Below the pieces are notes generated by a model. That model was not told where the DNA came from, ran no database searches, and was given only the letters and a program-made list of their open reading frames with translations. Made by a program: the position numbers and the translations under genes. A DNA stretch of 64,000 bases from Byssothecium circinans (Eukaryota; Ascomycota; Dothideomycetes; Pleosporales; Massarinaceae), in assembly GCA_010015675.1 (NCBI GenBank), contig ML977014.1, positions 162,800 through 226,799 on the forward strand. Direction: 5' to 3'. This document shows, in pieces, positions 1 to 12,602 of the stretch. The first letter of the stretch is position 1. Every line of letters starts with the position of its first letter.

Positions 1-894
1 CCCTATGACGCCGGTCAACCTTGAGCGCGGTCCCCAAAGCGGCCTACGCTAGGTTGGGCTGCAAAATGCTGCGAACTTGAGCGAGCTTCGGTGTGGCTTT
101 GCCTTTGCGGGGAGGGATGAGGCTTGCTTGTGTTGGAGACGATGTGGTAAGCACGGAGATACGGTCGGGTCTGCTGCGTTGCGTTGGAGTCGTTCTCAGG
201 GCGAGAGAAGAGGGCAATGGAAGAGGCTGTGACTGGGAGGGAGGCTTGAGGTATACGAGGTATTTGGAAGAGTGTGCTGAACAACGGACACAACGTGTTC
301 TATGCATGTCGTGAGGCCAATGATAGTTCCTGGTCATGTTACGCCACAGGCTGAAGCAAACCCATTCACTATTGACACGACATCACATAGCCCTGCACTA
401 CACACAAAACGAGTTGCAATCATAAAGATAAATTTCAGAATATCCACAGCGAAGGATCTAGACGTTATTCTCTAACAGTACTCCGCCCTATATCATGACA
501 GGTGGAAATCGGATCAGACCCCTGTCCAGGAAAGAAGAATAGAAAGATAAATCCACTACCAAATGATAACCAAAGCATGGATCGTAAAGTGTGCGGACAG
601 GAACGAAGGTAAACGATGAGGAAAGGTTTTGATGGCCGTAACGGAAGATAAGAATCCCTTTGCTAGAAGGACTTTTTGAAAATTCCAAGGCGGCCAAACA
701 GATGCTCATGGGTATCCGCAAACTCCTGTGAACGCCTCATAGTCGTGCCGGCCAAACGAAAGTAATGTGTAATCGAACGGAGAGGACCAAAGAGAAGTTG
801 GGTGTCGCAAAAAGGCAAATAACGAGGCTTCCCGTTCAGTAAAAAATACAGCTGAAAAGTATTTGAGGGAGAAATTACAAGTAGTAGGAGTGGA
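1..894. other. Intergenic region at left edge
   Basis: No convincing gene is visible. Short open frames on both strands near 15-340 overlap each other, have no recognisable motif, and look like chance frames. The right part is the downstream flank of the minus-strand MADS-box gene that ends at 895 and probably holds its 3' UTR. Confidence 0.5.
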
Positions 895-1791
895 CTAGGC
901 TTTCAGTCGCTTCTGGCTGCCTGCTTCGGAACCCTCATCAGAGGTCTTTCGCTTTCGATCGGCAGGCTCATCGCGACCGAAGCCAGGGCCATTTGGGGCC
1001 ACCGGCGTGGGTTGGAAAGTCAGCGGACTCGGCAGCATGTTGGTCGAGTCCCTGCCAAAGCCCCACTCGGGATAGAAGCTCGAGGGTGAGGGGAGGAGGC
1101 CATTCTCAACGAACCGACTAGGTAGTGCCGAAATGGGCGTCTCCATCTCACTTCGACTGCCGTACGAGCCGTTGTTCGCGGGTGGAGGTGGCCGGGCAAA
1201 GGGGTTTGGAGGACCAGTGGCACCGGCGCTGAGTAGTGAGTTTGCACTTGGTGATGGTGGGGGGAGAACGACGCCGGAGGAGTGTGAGGCATCTGTGCTT
1301 GTTCGTGCCGGCGTGGCGTTTGTTGTGCTCGAGTCCTTGGGAGACGAGTCTGCCGTTTGGCTCCCGGCGTCTGAGTGCTCACTGGGAATTTGCACTTTGA
1401 GTCTTGGTCGTCTTGGGTCTGCTATGCTGTTTGTCCGTGATTGTGGCGCAACAGATATAGATGAGGTAGACTGGGTGCGTTGAGGAGGCTGGGGTTGCAC
1501 CTGACGTGTGAATGATTGAGGAGGCGAGTTTCCGTTGGTTTGTGGTCGAGGAATCGCAGCAATATCAATCGATTGCGCACGGGCTCCACTTTCTACCTTC
1601 ACTGGCGTAAATTCACTTCGAGGCGGCTCCGGGCCCCATGCGAGCATAGATCTACTGTCATCAATGGGAGTGAAGATGCTGTGTTTGGCGGCGGCAGGCA
1701 GTGGCTTGGGTTGCGGTAATGGCGGGCTTTGGAAGTTGTTCTGCTCTTGCTGTGGAGGAGAGTGAACGGTCAATTGATGCGGCTGAGGACG

Positions 1792-1828
<37 letters not shown>

Positions 1829-2759
1829 TGCTGTTGCTGCTGTTGTTGTTGCTGTTGTTGTTGTTGTTGTTGTTGTTGTTGCTGCTGTTGTTGCTGGAAA
1901 CCAGGCGGCATCGACTGTCTTCGTGGTTCTTGTTGCTGCATATACTGAATCTGTGGATGTGTCGGTGGTGGGTGTGTATACTGGAACTGAGGTGCTGGTG
2001 GGGGTTGAGGGGGCTTCGGAGCCATACCCTGAGCTTGTGGATTGTAAAAGGGCGGGTTTGGCATGTATGCATAGTTGTTCTGGGGCGGCGGTGCTGATGA
2101 GTGGTGTTGCGGCGGGACGAGGTTCGAGCTGGGTCTACGCATCTGGGCTCGTGAGTCCGGCCGTGACATTGGACCGGGCTGGGGAGAGGGATGGCGGGCG
2201 TGAAAGGGAATGCCATTGTGCATGGGTGGCGAGGCCGAGGGTGCATGCCTCATGTGATGGAAGGATGGGTTGTTCTGTAGGGGGTGGCCCATCATGGCGT
2301 GCTCTGGCGGGGTGTGGGAATCCCGCGGAGGAGAGCCCATCAACTCGGCGCCTTCCTCATCATCCTCGTCGTCCATGTCCTTCTTGCCCATGAAGTCCTC
2401 GGGGCCTTTATGTTCGTGTGCTCCGCCATACTGCAATCTGTCAGTTTTGCTCTAATTGTCCATTGTGGACCTATGGGGTCCTTACATATTGGTACCGGCC
2501 GATGGTCTCGTTGATGTCGCCAGAGGAGAACTCGTACAGTTTCTTGTTGTGGCCGAAGATGATGACAGCTACGTCGACTGAACAAAGGACAGAGAGCTCG
2601 TGAGCCTTCTTAAAAAGACCGCCCTTGCGCTTCAGGAATGTCCTGCGCCGGTCAGTACTGTGCAACAACCCAGCTGGTGGTGACCACACGGCGCACTACT
2701 TACACGGAACGGTTCCGGTCGTCCTTGATGGCCTTGATTTCGATCTTCCTGCGACCCAT
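895..2759 (-). CDS. rlmA: RlmA/Rlm1-type MADS-box transcription factor
   Basis: Predicted MEF2-like MADS-box factor of the cell wall integrity pathway; in the family it is activated by the Slt2/MpkA MAP kinase and binds A/T-rich sites in wall-synthesis promoters. Three exons: 2759-2704, 2642-2486 and 2430-895 (introns 2643-2703 and 2431-2485), giving 582 residues. The start is the ATG opening [11 protein letters not shown], the canonical MADS N-terminus. Next come the [16 protein letters not shown]-binding helix and the Rlm1-type motif HKGPEDF just after the domain, about residues 77-83. The rest is low-complexity Pro/Gln/Ser sequence with a run of 34 glutamines, and it ends in a Lys/Arg-rich tail (RKRKTS, QKRLKA). 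The family call is firm; regulation by MAP kinase is inferred from family knowledge. Confidence 0.93.
1795..1896 (-). repeat. Polyglutamine-coding CAG/CAA tract (34 codons)
   Basis: An uninterrupted run of 34 glutamine codons inside the MADS-box gene, mixing CAG and CAA. On the plus strand it reads as CTG/TTG triplets. The CAG/CAA mixture should slow replication slippage compared with a pure CAG run, but length variation between strains is still likely. The tract lies in the disordered, probably transactivating C-terminal half. Confidence 0.95.
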
Positions 2760-5700
2760 GGTAAATAGGTACGGATGGGTACGGATGGGCTCAGGCGACG
2801 GTGCGCATAGAAGTGTAGCGACGGTTAGGTCTGGATGTGGCTGAAGGCTCGAGGGCTACCGAGGACAAAAGAAAGCTGAACCAGGTGCGCGGCGAGACTC
2901 AGAACACGTTAGCTGGTGTTTCAGGCTGGGCCTGTGGGAGATGGTCGACGGCGGCGGCGAGCAGAGGAGCGTGCAGCGACGATATCTATATGTCCAGTTT
3001 GTGTGCGCGACCAGACGGCGGGGGTCCGACCGAGAGGTTTGCAGATGAGGCTCTTGACGAAAGAAGTGTAGGAAGATCCAAAGGATCAGAAGCGTGGGCA
3101 TTCCTATTATTAGAAGAGTCACAGAAGAGGGCCGTGCCATAAAGCCGCTAATTACATGGGGGGTGCGCGAGGGCTGCGTCGTCTGATTGGATACGAGCAG
3201 TACTAAGCAATCAAAATGGCTCCTAATGACCCCGATGCGGCATAGCTTTCTCCTTGTCCGCCTGAACAGTCTATTTTAAGGACCTTTCCTTCGGCTGCAG
3301 CCCGGTGAGCTGCCGAGCATCCACAGGGCCTGCCAAACAATGTCGTGGGTGAGAGGCTGCTCAACTCATCGTCGGCTGAAGAGGCGACGCATGAGAGACG
3401 TCCACCCACACTCTATCCGTGTCAAAATGCAGATGACAGCACTCTGAATAGAACATGGATCGTCCCGCTGCAGCGTCATCCAGGAACGCGGAGTCCTAAT
3501 TTTGCCCTGCCAGTGACCCCGTCGTCGGTCGGTGGAGAGGGGCGGGAAGAAGCATTGCCATGGCCCAGACGACATGAGACGAACCGGACAGGGTCTCTGC
3601 ACCCAAACATCAGATAGAACAGGCACTGCCAGCGGCGGTGATGCCAGGCACCGTGTTCTCGGTCTATGTTGGCTCGCGCTCTGCCTGCTGCTCTGCCTGT
3701 GCTGCGCGGTACAATGTGCGCTCTGCACTTGGTGTACTGTTGTGTATACGCCAAGCCATGCTCTGGAGTTTGGAGTGCAACCCCCGGAGGTAGCATACCA
3801 CTCATGCTCAGCTCGGGAGGTAGTCCAGTGCTCGGCCGCGACCTCATTTGGATGGGGAATCCCTGGAGAGAGCACGAGCTAGTCCGTGGAACGCTGCTTT
3901 GCTTGTGTTTGGCGTCATCTTTGGCGGTGGGTGTACCTCTCATCCGGGAGTGCATCCACACCTCACCATTCCTTGCCTGGAGTGATACCGGAATCTACTG
4001 AATGCGTCGTGAAGATGATGCAGGACAAGGACATCGGAAGCGCGCTGAACGCTCTCCAACGAAGCTCGTGCAAGCAGCAGGCCCATGCACACGCGCAAAG
4101 CCGCCGACGGGAGAGCGGAAGAAGCCCTCAGAGAAGCGATATCCGGTGCCACAAAGCGGACGGAAAGATTGCAACTGGTCTAGGTACGGTCGACGTTGAA
4201 GTTGGCGTCCAAGATGGTGGATGCGTTAGTGCCGATCTGTTTCTAAAAATATCTTAAAATAGAAACGTGATGACGTTGAACCCGTAGACCTCACTCGCTC
4301 TGCAGGAAGGGAACCCGTCACCCAAAAGCCCAGAACTCCAGACCTTGGTAATCGCCATACAAACAGCTGCCTGCCTTCTCTCACGCATCTCTCGCATCCA
4401 CATTTGTTGTTGACATAATCTCACCTGCTTAAACGCCCTTTCGTATCGTATTGAAGCCCATATACTCCACGTTCTCCATCACCATGCCCTCCCTGTCGTT
4501 TCTCTTCTGAGTGGCCCCCGTCTTCCCCCACCCCTCCCTCCCATCCAGTTTCGTCCATCTCATTACACGCAGCACTAAAATAACCATTCGGCGTATCTCT
4601 TGCCTACCGAATGGATAATAAGCGCGGCCGTTGAATCGACTTGGTTCGTAGCTTTCGTAACCAAGCTAACGGGTTCGCCCTCCTCTACCCTGTTCTCCCC
4701 TGCCGAAAAGCTACTACGTTTCTATTATCAGTCCTACATGCTTCACGAGATGTATGAAGCGAGTTTCTTGTTTAATCGACCATACCCGAGGTCATTGTTT
4801 CGATCCAATCACCCGCCTGCATATGCCATAAACATTTCTCCACCATCTTGCTCACCCCATACCGGCTTACCTCAGAACCCCTACTCGGATGCCGGCCTTT
4901 GACGTGGCCGCTTCGTCTAATCGGACGCAGGTACATTTCTCGCTTTGTTATTCTTAGACAATTGGCGCGACTTGACGCTTCTCAATCATCCCCGAGCCGC
5001 CGTAGAATTATCCCGTTCTGCATCTCATCCTCACATGCATAGAGCGAGATCCTCATTTACATTTGTCTGGCGCGTACAGTATCTTGTTGAGCTGAGGACT
5101 GAGCTGAAGAGATTGAAAGTAGGCAAACTGCACGACTAGGTATAAGAATAGCACAAGCGAGCAAAACATGTTAAACATGTTTCTCACATGAACGATAAAG
5201 ATGGAACAAACAACCATTCCAAATACAATATTCGCCATTTACGCGCCATGGATGGTGCTGTCAACGGCCCGGAAGGGAAGCAAAGAACCCAAGAATAGAG
5301 TGACCAGCTATTCTCAGAGTTTGGTATCAGATGGGGCACATAGTCAAACGAGCGAGGGGGGCGGAGAGAATCTTCGAAGAGACTAGGCTCTAGATTCGGA
5401 TGAAGCATGTACAAACAACTTGTCCCTAGGTATGACTGACTACTCATCATCTTGAACCTCCTCCTTCGCCCATACATTTCTCGACCACAAGACATTAGAG
5501 AGCTAAATTAACGCCACCGTAACATCTACACCATGGACATCTACACAGGCACGCGCGCTGAATGAGCCTTCCATTGCAAAGGCTGTATTGAATAACGTGC
5601 AGGTCGAAGAAGAATCTAAATCCAGAGCTACCACTACTTGAAAGCTGAATAGGGAATGCAGGAAACGGGTATTATAGAGGTAGGAGAAAGGATAACAAAA

Positions 5701-5832
5701 AGGGGGTATCAGGGTGCTCGTTATGCTTCAACAGCAATGGGTATTGTGTGAGATGATTCTGTGTAAGGCTTCAGCAAGGGCAACAAAATCCGTGGAACAG
5801 ACTGACCTTGTTGCAGAACTTAAAATCATCGA
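2760..5832. other. 3.1-kb gene-poor region upstream of the MADS-box gene
   Basis: No recognisable protein gene. Nearest the MADS start is a minus-strand open frame at 2856-3140 with a hydrophobic N-terminus but no family match. From about 4380 to 4570 the plus strand is pyrimidine-rich (many CT/CCT runs), as in fungal promoters and 5' UTRs, and carries a nine-codon-scale short ORF from the ATG near 4484. The region could hold a long 5' leader, an unannotated lncRNA, or two promoters' worth of regulatory DNA. Confidence 0.4.
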
Positions 5833-8800
5833 TTAACGCCTGGCTCCGGCGGTAGCAGGCTGTCCCTCAACGTTGCCAGTCAACTCGGCGACACGAGCCT
5901 TGATGCGTGCCACACGGCTTTCAATGGTCTCTTCGCCGCTGGTTTCGCCCTCGTCTGTACGCGCACTTTGGCTTTGGCTTCGGCGGTGTTGCTCCTCACT
6001 GAGCCTTGCCGCTCGCTCGGCAGCATTTCTCCTGATCTGAGCCCAGCGATCTTGCGAAGGAACTTGCTGTAGTGCAAGGTCTACCGACTCCTCCGATACA
6101 TCGTCCATCGTAGGTTGGCCTTGCTTTGCTGAGTCTGACTCTATAGGGGGTGCTGGTGGAGCATGACGAGGAATAGTCGGGGCGGCATCGTCAGAGTCGG
6201 AATCTTCGGGAGCAAAAGCTGGCATCTCCTCCATGGGGCCTTGGTCGAATCGGCTAAACGCCTGGGTAGCTTCCTGTTGTTCGTGCTTGCTCGGGCTGGA
6301 AGCCACCTGCAGAGCCGGTTCATGATAAGTGGCAGAGATGGCCGAAATTGCGTCTGGAGAGGCGGCCCTGATCGGCGGTGGTCTTTCTAGGCTGATACTG
6401 GGAGAGGGGGCACGAGCCGGTGTGTCGTAATGTTCTTCAATACGTGAGTCGCTCCGTGGACCCTCAGGTCCGACTTGAGTCGGTCCAGCAGGCTCGGTCT
6501 TCTTCCTGCCAAATAGTTTCCTGAAGCCACCGCCGCCCCCCTTCTCCTTTTTCAGCTTCTTTGGTGGCGTCTTCTTGGATTCCGGAGACGGTCCAGATGC
6601 TTGCTCCTCGCTAGGGCGAACCTCAGCCGGGCCAGGAGTGGGAGCTGCTTTGCGCTCGGGCACTGTCTTCCTCAAAGCGGGATGTTGTTCCATAATGTCG
6701 GACGTATGAACGGGCTTCTCGTCTAGAGCAGTAGGTGGGATCGGCGGGTGGTTTGCTTGGCCAGTGGAAGTACTCCCTGCAGGGCGCTGGTTCAATGCAT
6801 CTGTGCTTGGATTCGTGGGTAAGACAGCTGGTGATGGCGGAACGTTGGCCTTCATGCTGTGCGATTCCTTCTCTGGTGGCGGTAGCGCCGGAAGATCACG
6901 AGTCGAGTGGTTGTTGGACAAGGCCGACTTTGTTCCATTGGCGGCGTTCAGCAAATTGTCTCTCGAGCCTCTCCCAGCGTTGATATCACCCAGGTACTTT
7001 GACCTTAAAGCATCGCGGTCTTTTGCGCCTTCACCGAACTTCTTGTCCCACTTCATGGCAGGCGCTGCGTCAGACAACAAATGAGGCTGCAAAGTCAGAA
7101 CACTGTTTGTTTTGGTCGACGCAGCGTCGTCCATGCGTCCGCGACGTGTGGCTAGCTCTTCGGCCGCTTTGACATCTCTTTGGTTCTGGGCTAGCTGTGC
7201 TGCGGCTGCCTGAACACGTGCCTGCTGATCGGGTCCAATACTTGTCTTGCTCATCGGAGTGTTTTGCGTGGTTCGATTGTAGGGTTCCTTGTTCGGTTTC
7301 TTTCCGGTCGACTTCCTTCGGCCCAATCGTCCACGCCGGGTCCAGCTGAACATTGATTTCTTTTCTGCAATATAGGCACCTTCCTCTGGACCATCAGACG
7401 CACCTTTCACCTGCTCTTCTATAACCAACCATTTCGCACCCTGAATATCGGTTTCGATCAATGCGCACCTACCGAAAGCACCTTTGCGGGCTGGGGTCTC
7501 TTCACCGGCTAAGCTCAACATCCAGACAAACCAAAATGTCTCATCAAGGTCAAAACGGCTGATGCTAGCAAGTTCTCCAGGTTCAAGGTCTTCTTCGGCC
7601 TGAAGGCCGTTTCGTATGTGGGATTGGGAGCTGTGTACGCGGGCAGCTTCGCCAATTGGTGGTAGCTTTGCAGATGGCGACAATAGCGTGGAAGTCTGTT
7701 TGTTTTCGTCCGGAAACCCAGACGAAAGGAAGTCAGCCCAAGACGGTGTCGTGGGGCGGCCGAAATCGTTGGTTTTGGAATGAGGTCCACCCCGCAAACT
7801 GGAAAAATCGCGAAGGCCATCTGGAGTCTTCCCATTCGCGCTTGGTGTAGGGTTTTCTAGTATTCCTGAGAATCCGAGGTCCTCAAAGCGTGACCAGGAC
7901 GGATCGTTGTTCGTTAGGGATGGCACAACGGCCGATTCATTTGCTGATGAGATCTTTCCAAGCACTCTCCGGCATTCATTGGTCAAGGCCTTGACTGGGT
8001 CATCGTAAGCCGAGAACGCTTGCAAAGCAGCGTCATCGTCGCGATATTCGAAATTCTTCGCGCGACGTAGTAACGCGAAGGGAGTAGGCGAAACTGAATC
8101 TACGATCATGACGACCTTGGTGGTAGTAACCTGCATCAGTAGCGGTGCCTGAGGTGGGTATTCAGTCTGTGTCAAGAGCGACTGTAATGAGCGTGGCAGA
8201 TTGGAAATGCCACCCAGAGCGGTCGAATCAGGGGCAAGCGAACGTAGGTAGGCGAAGAAAAGATGGCTAGATGCATCGGCAGCCCTAGCAATGTCAGTTT
8301 TGATGCGCAAGTAAAGTTTGAAGTAATTTACCTTTCCCATGTGCGGTAACCTCCGTCAAAGCCTTTCCCATCGTCGGCGAATTCAAAAGCCCACCAGCCC
8401 GCCATGCGAGACAATTTGCGGCCGCCCATACCATTGTTCTTGCTACGTGCAGCGGTGGCAGCCAGAAGATCGAAGAAGTCGAATATGATCTGTTTGCGAG
8501 CCTCAGACTCTACGCTAAGGGGAATGAACGTGTCAAATGCGTGCCGCGCAAAGTTGGAGTCTATGACGCGTTAGCACGGTCTCGCGTACTCATGTGCATC
8601 TGCAGCTTACCCGACTCCCCGATGCGGAAAAGCTCATAGGCGTCCCAGTTCACGACGCCTCCGGGCAGTCTGCTCCAACACCATTTTATGATGCTGCAGA
8701 GGGTCTGTATGTGTCAGCGACATGCCGGCATGGACCCCCACGGGCAATTGAGACTCACCAGCGGCTCGGCGAGACGCAATTCTTGCACTAGACCGTCGCC

Positions 8801-9160
8801 CTCGTACTGTCGAGTCTCGTCGTACGCGGCCTTGAAGAAGTTTCGTATGAAATTGCGGGCGGCGCTGGGGTCCGAAGCTGGGCGAAATGGGAGGAGGATG
8901 AAGGGGACGTCCAGGGCTAGCGCCTGTTAGCATTTCTGGCATCGGTCTGGCAGCGCAATTGATGTAGGCTCACCTCGTGCCTTGAGTTCCTGAGTGCAGA
9001 CGTGTATCAACTCTTGTATCTCCTGGGGCGCGACATCTTTCCTAGCCCATGCGTCCTCCCACCGCGGTTTGGGCGCTGTTGCGGGCTGCTCGTGCTTGCC
9101 GGCTTTGGATGCTGAGCGCGACCCGTCTTTGGATTTGAATACGTTTTTGAAGAACGGCAT
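5833..9160 (-). CDS. Msb1/Mug8-family morphogenesis protein
   Basis: Predicted member of the fungal Msb1/Mug8 family, which in yeasts acts in bud/cell-end growth and Rho/Cdc42 polarity signalling and has a RhoGAP-like N-terminal fold. Five exons: 9160-8974, 8916-8759, 8704-8611, 8560-8332 and 8284-5833 (introns 47-57 bases) give 1039 residues. The conserved domain fills roughly residues 1-430: a basic start MPFFKNVFKSKDGSRS, then LDVPFILLPFRP, SIIKWCWSRLPGGVV and the AGWWAFEF segment. The C-terminal half is disordered, Pro/Ser/Lys-rich, with a basic patch GGGGGFRKLFGRKK and a charged helix at the end. Exon 2 uses the acceptor CTAG at 8917-8920 rather than the nearer CAG, because only this keeps frame. 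The family assignment is from motif recognition; function is inferred. Confidence 0.85.
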
Positions 9161-10515
9161 GCTGCAGGTCCCGTCGCGGGCGGCGTCAACGATGTGGGGG
9201 GGTGCCTGTGCCGCTGGCGACGGTCGAGGGGGGGTTCGAAGGTGGTGTACGCGGTTGGGAGAGGTCGATCAAGACTGTCGTCGGCGCGCAGTGCAGGACA
9301 CAAGTCTTCGAGGGGGGCGACTGTACGGAGTACGCTGTAGGTAGTGTGGACGTTATGGCGAAGAAGCGTGTTGGCGAGTGAATGAGAGAGGCAGCCCCTT
9401 GGTGTGCAGCTCGACCCCATGCATGTGCGAAATAAGAGGCCAATTTTATTTCACTATTCCTGAGAGCGAGCGAACGAGCGAATGCGGCGGCGAAACGCGC
9501 CAAGGGTAGCGCCACTAACGCAAATCCAATCTATGCTTCAGGTGTTCGTGGCACTCGTCGTGAAGCCGGCGCGCAGCCTCTCCGTGCCTTTGCCATTGTC
9601 GCTGTCTCTGCAGTCCTCGAGCTGGAAACGACGGTGGGAGGGCGACTGGAATCTCTGCACCGGGCGCGCCTGCCATTGGGCTGTTTCGGGCTCATCTCGC
9701 GCTCGTTTCCCTGTGGCGCGCCTCACCATGCCCATGCGTTGTCACTACTCAATCCCTGCGTCGCATGCCCCGTCACCGTCACCATCAGTGATCACCGTCA
9801 CCCACACGACAACTGGCCACCCGAGATGCGGTGTACAGCGGAGAGGTGTGCAGCAAGACATTACCGCCAGTTCCACCATCTACGACACAACCTCAGCGTC
9901 TGCCGGCGCATTCCAGCTTCAGCGAAGTTCCTCCAAACTCCGCCAATGTCAAAGAGCTGCAAAGGGTCTCCGGCGAGCATCCCGCTGTCAAGTCAAAGTT
10001 TATATGCAAACTTCAAAGGGCATGTAAATGCTCCCACCACGCCTTCGGGTATATTGCGTCATGCGCCGGCTGTCCCGCACGCCTGCAGCCACAATTAATG
10101 TCCGATAAGAGCCGTCGCGAAGGACCAGCCGAGCTGATATCGTTTCCTAGTTATTCTTTGGAACGAGCAGACCAAGATGATGTTGCATTAAATGCTCTTC
10201 CTCAACTTCGCCCTACGATGCTAAGTGCAAAGCTGAAACATGCAGCGCATTGGTGGACAGGGTAGCATTGTGTCTTCCCTCCTTGCGTTGTTCCGGTCTT
10301 CATTTCAGCATTGGGATGACCGCTGCCAAACCTCCAACCCTAACTATTCTTGTGGCCTATGGGTTGTAGTTCAAACATGAAACGTCAAATAGGGAGACGT
10401 CAGCTGACTTCGCGTTGTGGCCCGGGATCTGCGCTAGCGTCATTTCGTCTTAGTCTGTCAGCACTGAATATCCACCACTTTTGCACCGTCATGTTAGTGT
10501 CAACAAACATCCACA
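9161..10515. other. Intergenic region between the Msb1 and coiled-coil genes
   Basis: Divergent promoter region of about 1.35 kb. Open frames exist (for example 9482-10027 plus) but they overlap antisense frames, show no domain and have no convincing splice partners. I see no RNA gene or repeat. Confidence 0.5.
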
Positions 10516-11859
10516 ATGCCCGCCCAAACGCCCTGTCCTGTGTCCAACATTGACCGGGCCTTGTCTCCATATGTCAACTCACGCGAAGACACTTTAAAGA
10601 TACGCAGAATCCTAGCGAAGTACCTCACAGCAAATCTGCGCCCTGTCAATACCTCCACACAAAATCAACACCTCGTTCACGCATGTCCGCAAAACCTGAA
10701 GGCCGCTGGTGCAAATCCACCGGGGCTCAAAGGTACACGGACTGAATATCTCGAAGCGCTGAGAGCGAAACATGCTGCTCAAACACGGCATCGCGACCTT
10801 CAAGCGTCCTTGGACGAGTTGCAGAATCGACATAGCATTGAGTCACCTGCCGAGAGCCAATCACAATGTGACGACGAGATCTTACGGAGTTACATAGCTC
10901 TAACGCGGCAACGTCGAGGATTTGCAGAGCTCCAAGTCATTCAGGACTCGTTGGAGAAAATTCTGAACGCAAACCCAGTCAGCGGCCCAAAGGATCCCAA
11001 AATACTCATTACAAAGACTATTGGTGAACAACCGGACCTACCCGCAGAACGGTTGGAACAAGCCTCGCACTCCGACGATAATGGTCCCTTAATCCTCAAA
11101 GTAAAGAAGGAAGTACTTGAAGCCAGTTCAGCACTGGAGCGGTCGAATGCCGCTCGGGTCAAGGCAACAACTGCGGCACCAGGTGCACCTCAACTAGAAG
11201 AGCAAGTATTTGCGCTAAGCCGTGCGCGATCAGAAATGGTAGAATGGATACAGGAAGAGCTAGGAAAGATGGAAGAGGAGTCTGGGTTCCTCGACGATGC
11301 CTCACCTATCAAACGATCGACCGAACCCGCTTCCACACTGGATCTCGCCTCGTCAGAAACTCTGGTCCGAAGTACCTACGAACATTACACCTCTTCCCGT
11401 GCGGCTGCGATCAAGTCTCACGAGTCGATCCAATGGACACCGTGGGAACATCAATCGAGCATCGGCAGCCAAGATCATTCTGCACTGAGCGGTGCCGACA
11501 CTAAGCAAGCAAGTGGGCCTACAAAAATGTTCACAAACATGCTACCGCATCTGCCTAACCTCACACGCATCGATGACAACGAGCGAGCTTTGTTGCAACA
11601 AGCGATTTATCTACAGGCACAAATCAATTCTGCAGACGAGAATACTGCAGAGCATCTTTCAAGGCTTGCGGGCGAAAGCCACTTGCTTCCTTCTGGGTCG
11701 AAGAGCGTTGAGGCTTGGCGAAAAGTTGCTGTCGAAGTTGGGGGCCCAACCGAGAACCTTGTGTTAGAACATGTTCGAGACAGCCGACAGGAGATTAACC
11801 GCATCACTGCAATTGTCGACCTCTGTTCGCTACAAAGTCAGGTATTGTCGTCCGTATAG
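10516..11859 (+). CDS. Uncharacterised coiled-coil protein
   Basis: Single-exon gene of 447 residues starting at the ATG of MPAQTPCPVSNIDR. I do not recognise the family. The composition is that of a soluble, charged, mostly helical protein: an N-terminal helical segment (residues about 10-45), a strongly predicted coiled coil at about 73-112 around EYLEALRAKHAAQTRHRDLQ, further heptad-like stretches near 130-260, and a C-terminal helical segment ending in LCSLQSQVLSSV. There is no signal peptide or membrane segment. The layout resembles small spindle, centrosome or kinetochore subunits, including augmin-like ones, but this is a guess from composition only. The single long frame with an even amino-acid mix supports a real gene. 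Confidence 0.75.
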   Translation: MPAQTPCPVSNIDRALSPYVNSREDTLKIRRILAKYLTANLRPVNTSTQNQHLVHACPQNLKAAGANPPGLKGTRTEYLEALRAKHAAQTRHRDLQASLDELQNRHSIESPAESQSQCDDEILRSYIALTRQRRGFAELQVIQDSLEKILNANPVSGPKDPKILITKTIGEQPDLPAERLEQASHSDDNGPLILKVKKEVLEASSALERSNAARVKATTAAPGAPQLEEQVFALSRARSEMVEWIQEELGKMEEESGFLDDASPIKRSTEPASTLDLASSETLVRSTYEHYTSSRAAAIKSHESIQWTPWEHQSSIGSQDHSALSGADTKQASGPTKMFTNMLPHLPNLTRIDDNERALLQQAIYLQAQINSADENTAEHLSRLAGESHLLPSGSKSVEAWRKVAVEVGGPTENLVLEHVRDSRQEINRITAIVDLCSLQSQVLSSV

Positions 11860-12602
11860 ACAGTTACCAAATCTTGGGCCTGCGTCGTTGCGCAGGGCCT
11901 GTACGGCATTATGATGGCGAAACCCAGGTCTGCTCTGTCCATAACGCAGGTGTGAAGTGGTATCACACTCTATAAACAGGTCACGCCACAAGGGATATGG
12001 AATGGTATCTCTCCTCACTTATCATTTCCTTTTGATTCGCCAAGTGTCTCATTTACAGACCAGGAATTTGAACTGCCGAGGAAACCAAGCTCATCTACCC
12101 GATGCTTAATGATTTCCACGAGACTGGAACTGGTATCTTCCTGACAGATCCGGGTTAGAATGTGCCTTCGATCATCAAAATATATGGAGTAAAGGTTTCG
12201 TCAAGTCCAATTTAGCCACCATTCACCCTGGCCAAATATCGAAGCGACCCAATCATCCGTACCCCATACTGCCGTGCCCTTGCTTGAAAACTACCCAGAG
12301 AGTGGCCAGGACAAGCTATTGAATAATTTCTACAACTGGATTTGCCGACTATATAGTGCAATTTCTACGGCGAAAGTTGACCAGTCGATGCGCTTTCTCT
12401 GGTGCTTCTCCACATGTTTCTTCATCAAAGATATACCATGACAAGGGGCCACGAACTGGATTGAACAGGTTATGGGGCTGTCCGTCCTGGCTGCTGATAC
12501 TCATCCCTTCCCACATTGCGGGATCTCTGCGCTCATAAAGCAACGGCACCCCTAAGTTGGAGCAGTGTTGGACTCATTTGCCTACTTCGACACCGCCATC
12601 TC
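11860..12602. other. Promoter region of the AA8-AA12 gene
   Basis: About 740 bases with no supported gene. A TATA-like element (gactatatagtg, near 12347) lies about 250 bases before the start codon of the downstream secreted oxidoreductase and may belong to its promoter; this is a weak call based on the motif alone. Confidence 0.4.

Noticed and set aside
1701..2393. Plus-strand frame of 230 codons opposite the MADS-box gene
   Set aside because: It is the antisense of the polyglutamine tract, giving poly-Ala/Val runs; the minus-strand frame has the real MADS domain.
2856..3140. Minus-strand frame with a hydrophobic start just upstream of the MADS-box gene
   Set aside because: No family, and close enough to the MADS start to be a leader or chance frame.
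9482..10098. Overlapping plus-strand frames between the Msb1 and coiled-coil genes
   Set aside because: No motif and strong overlap with other frames; treated as intergenic.
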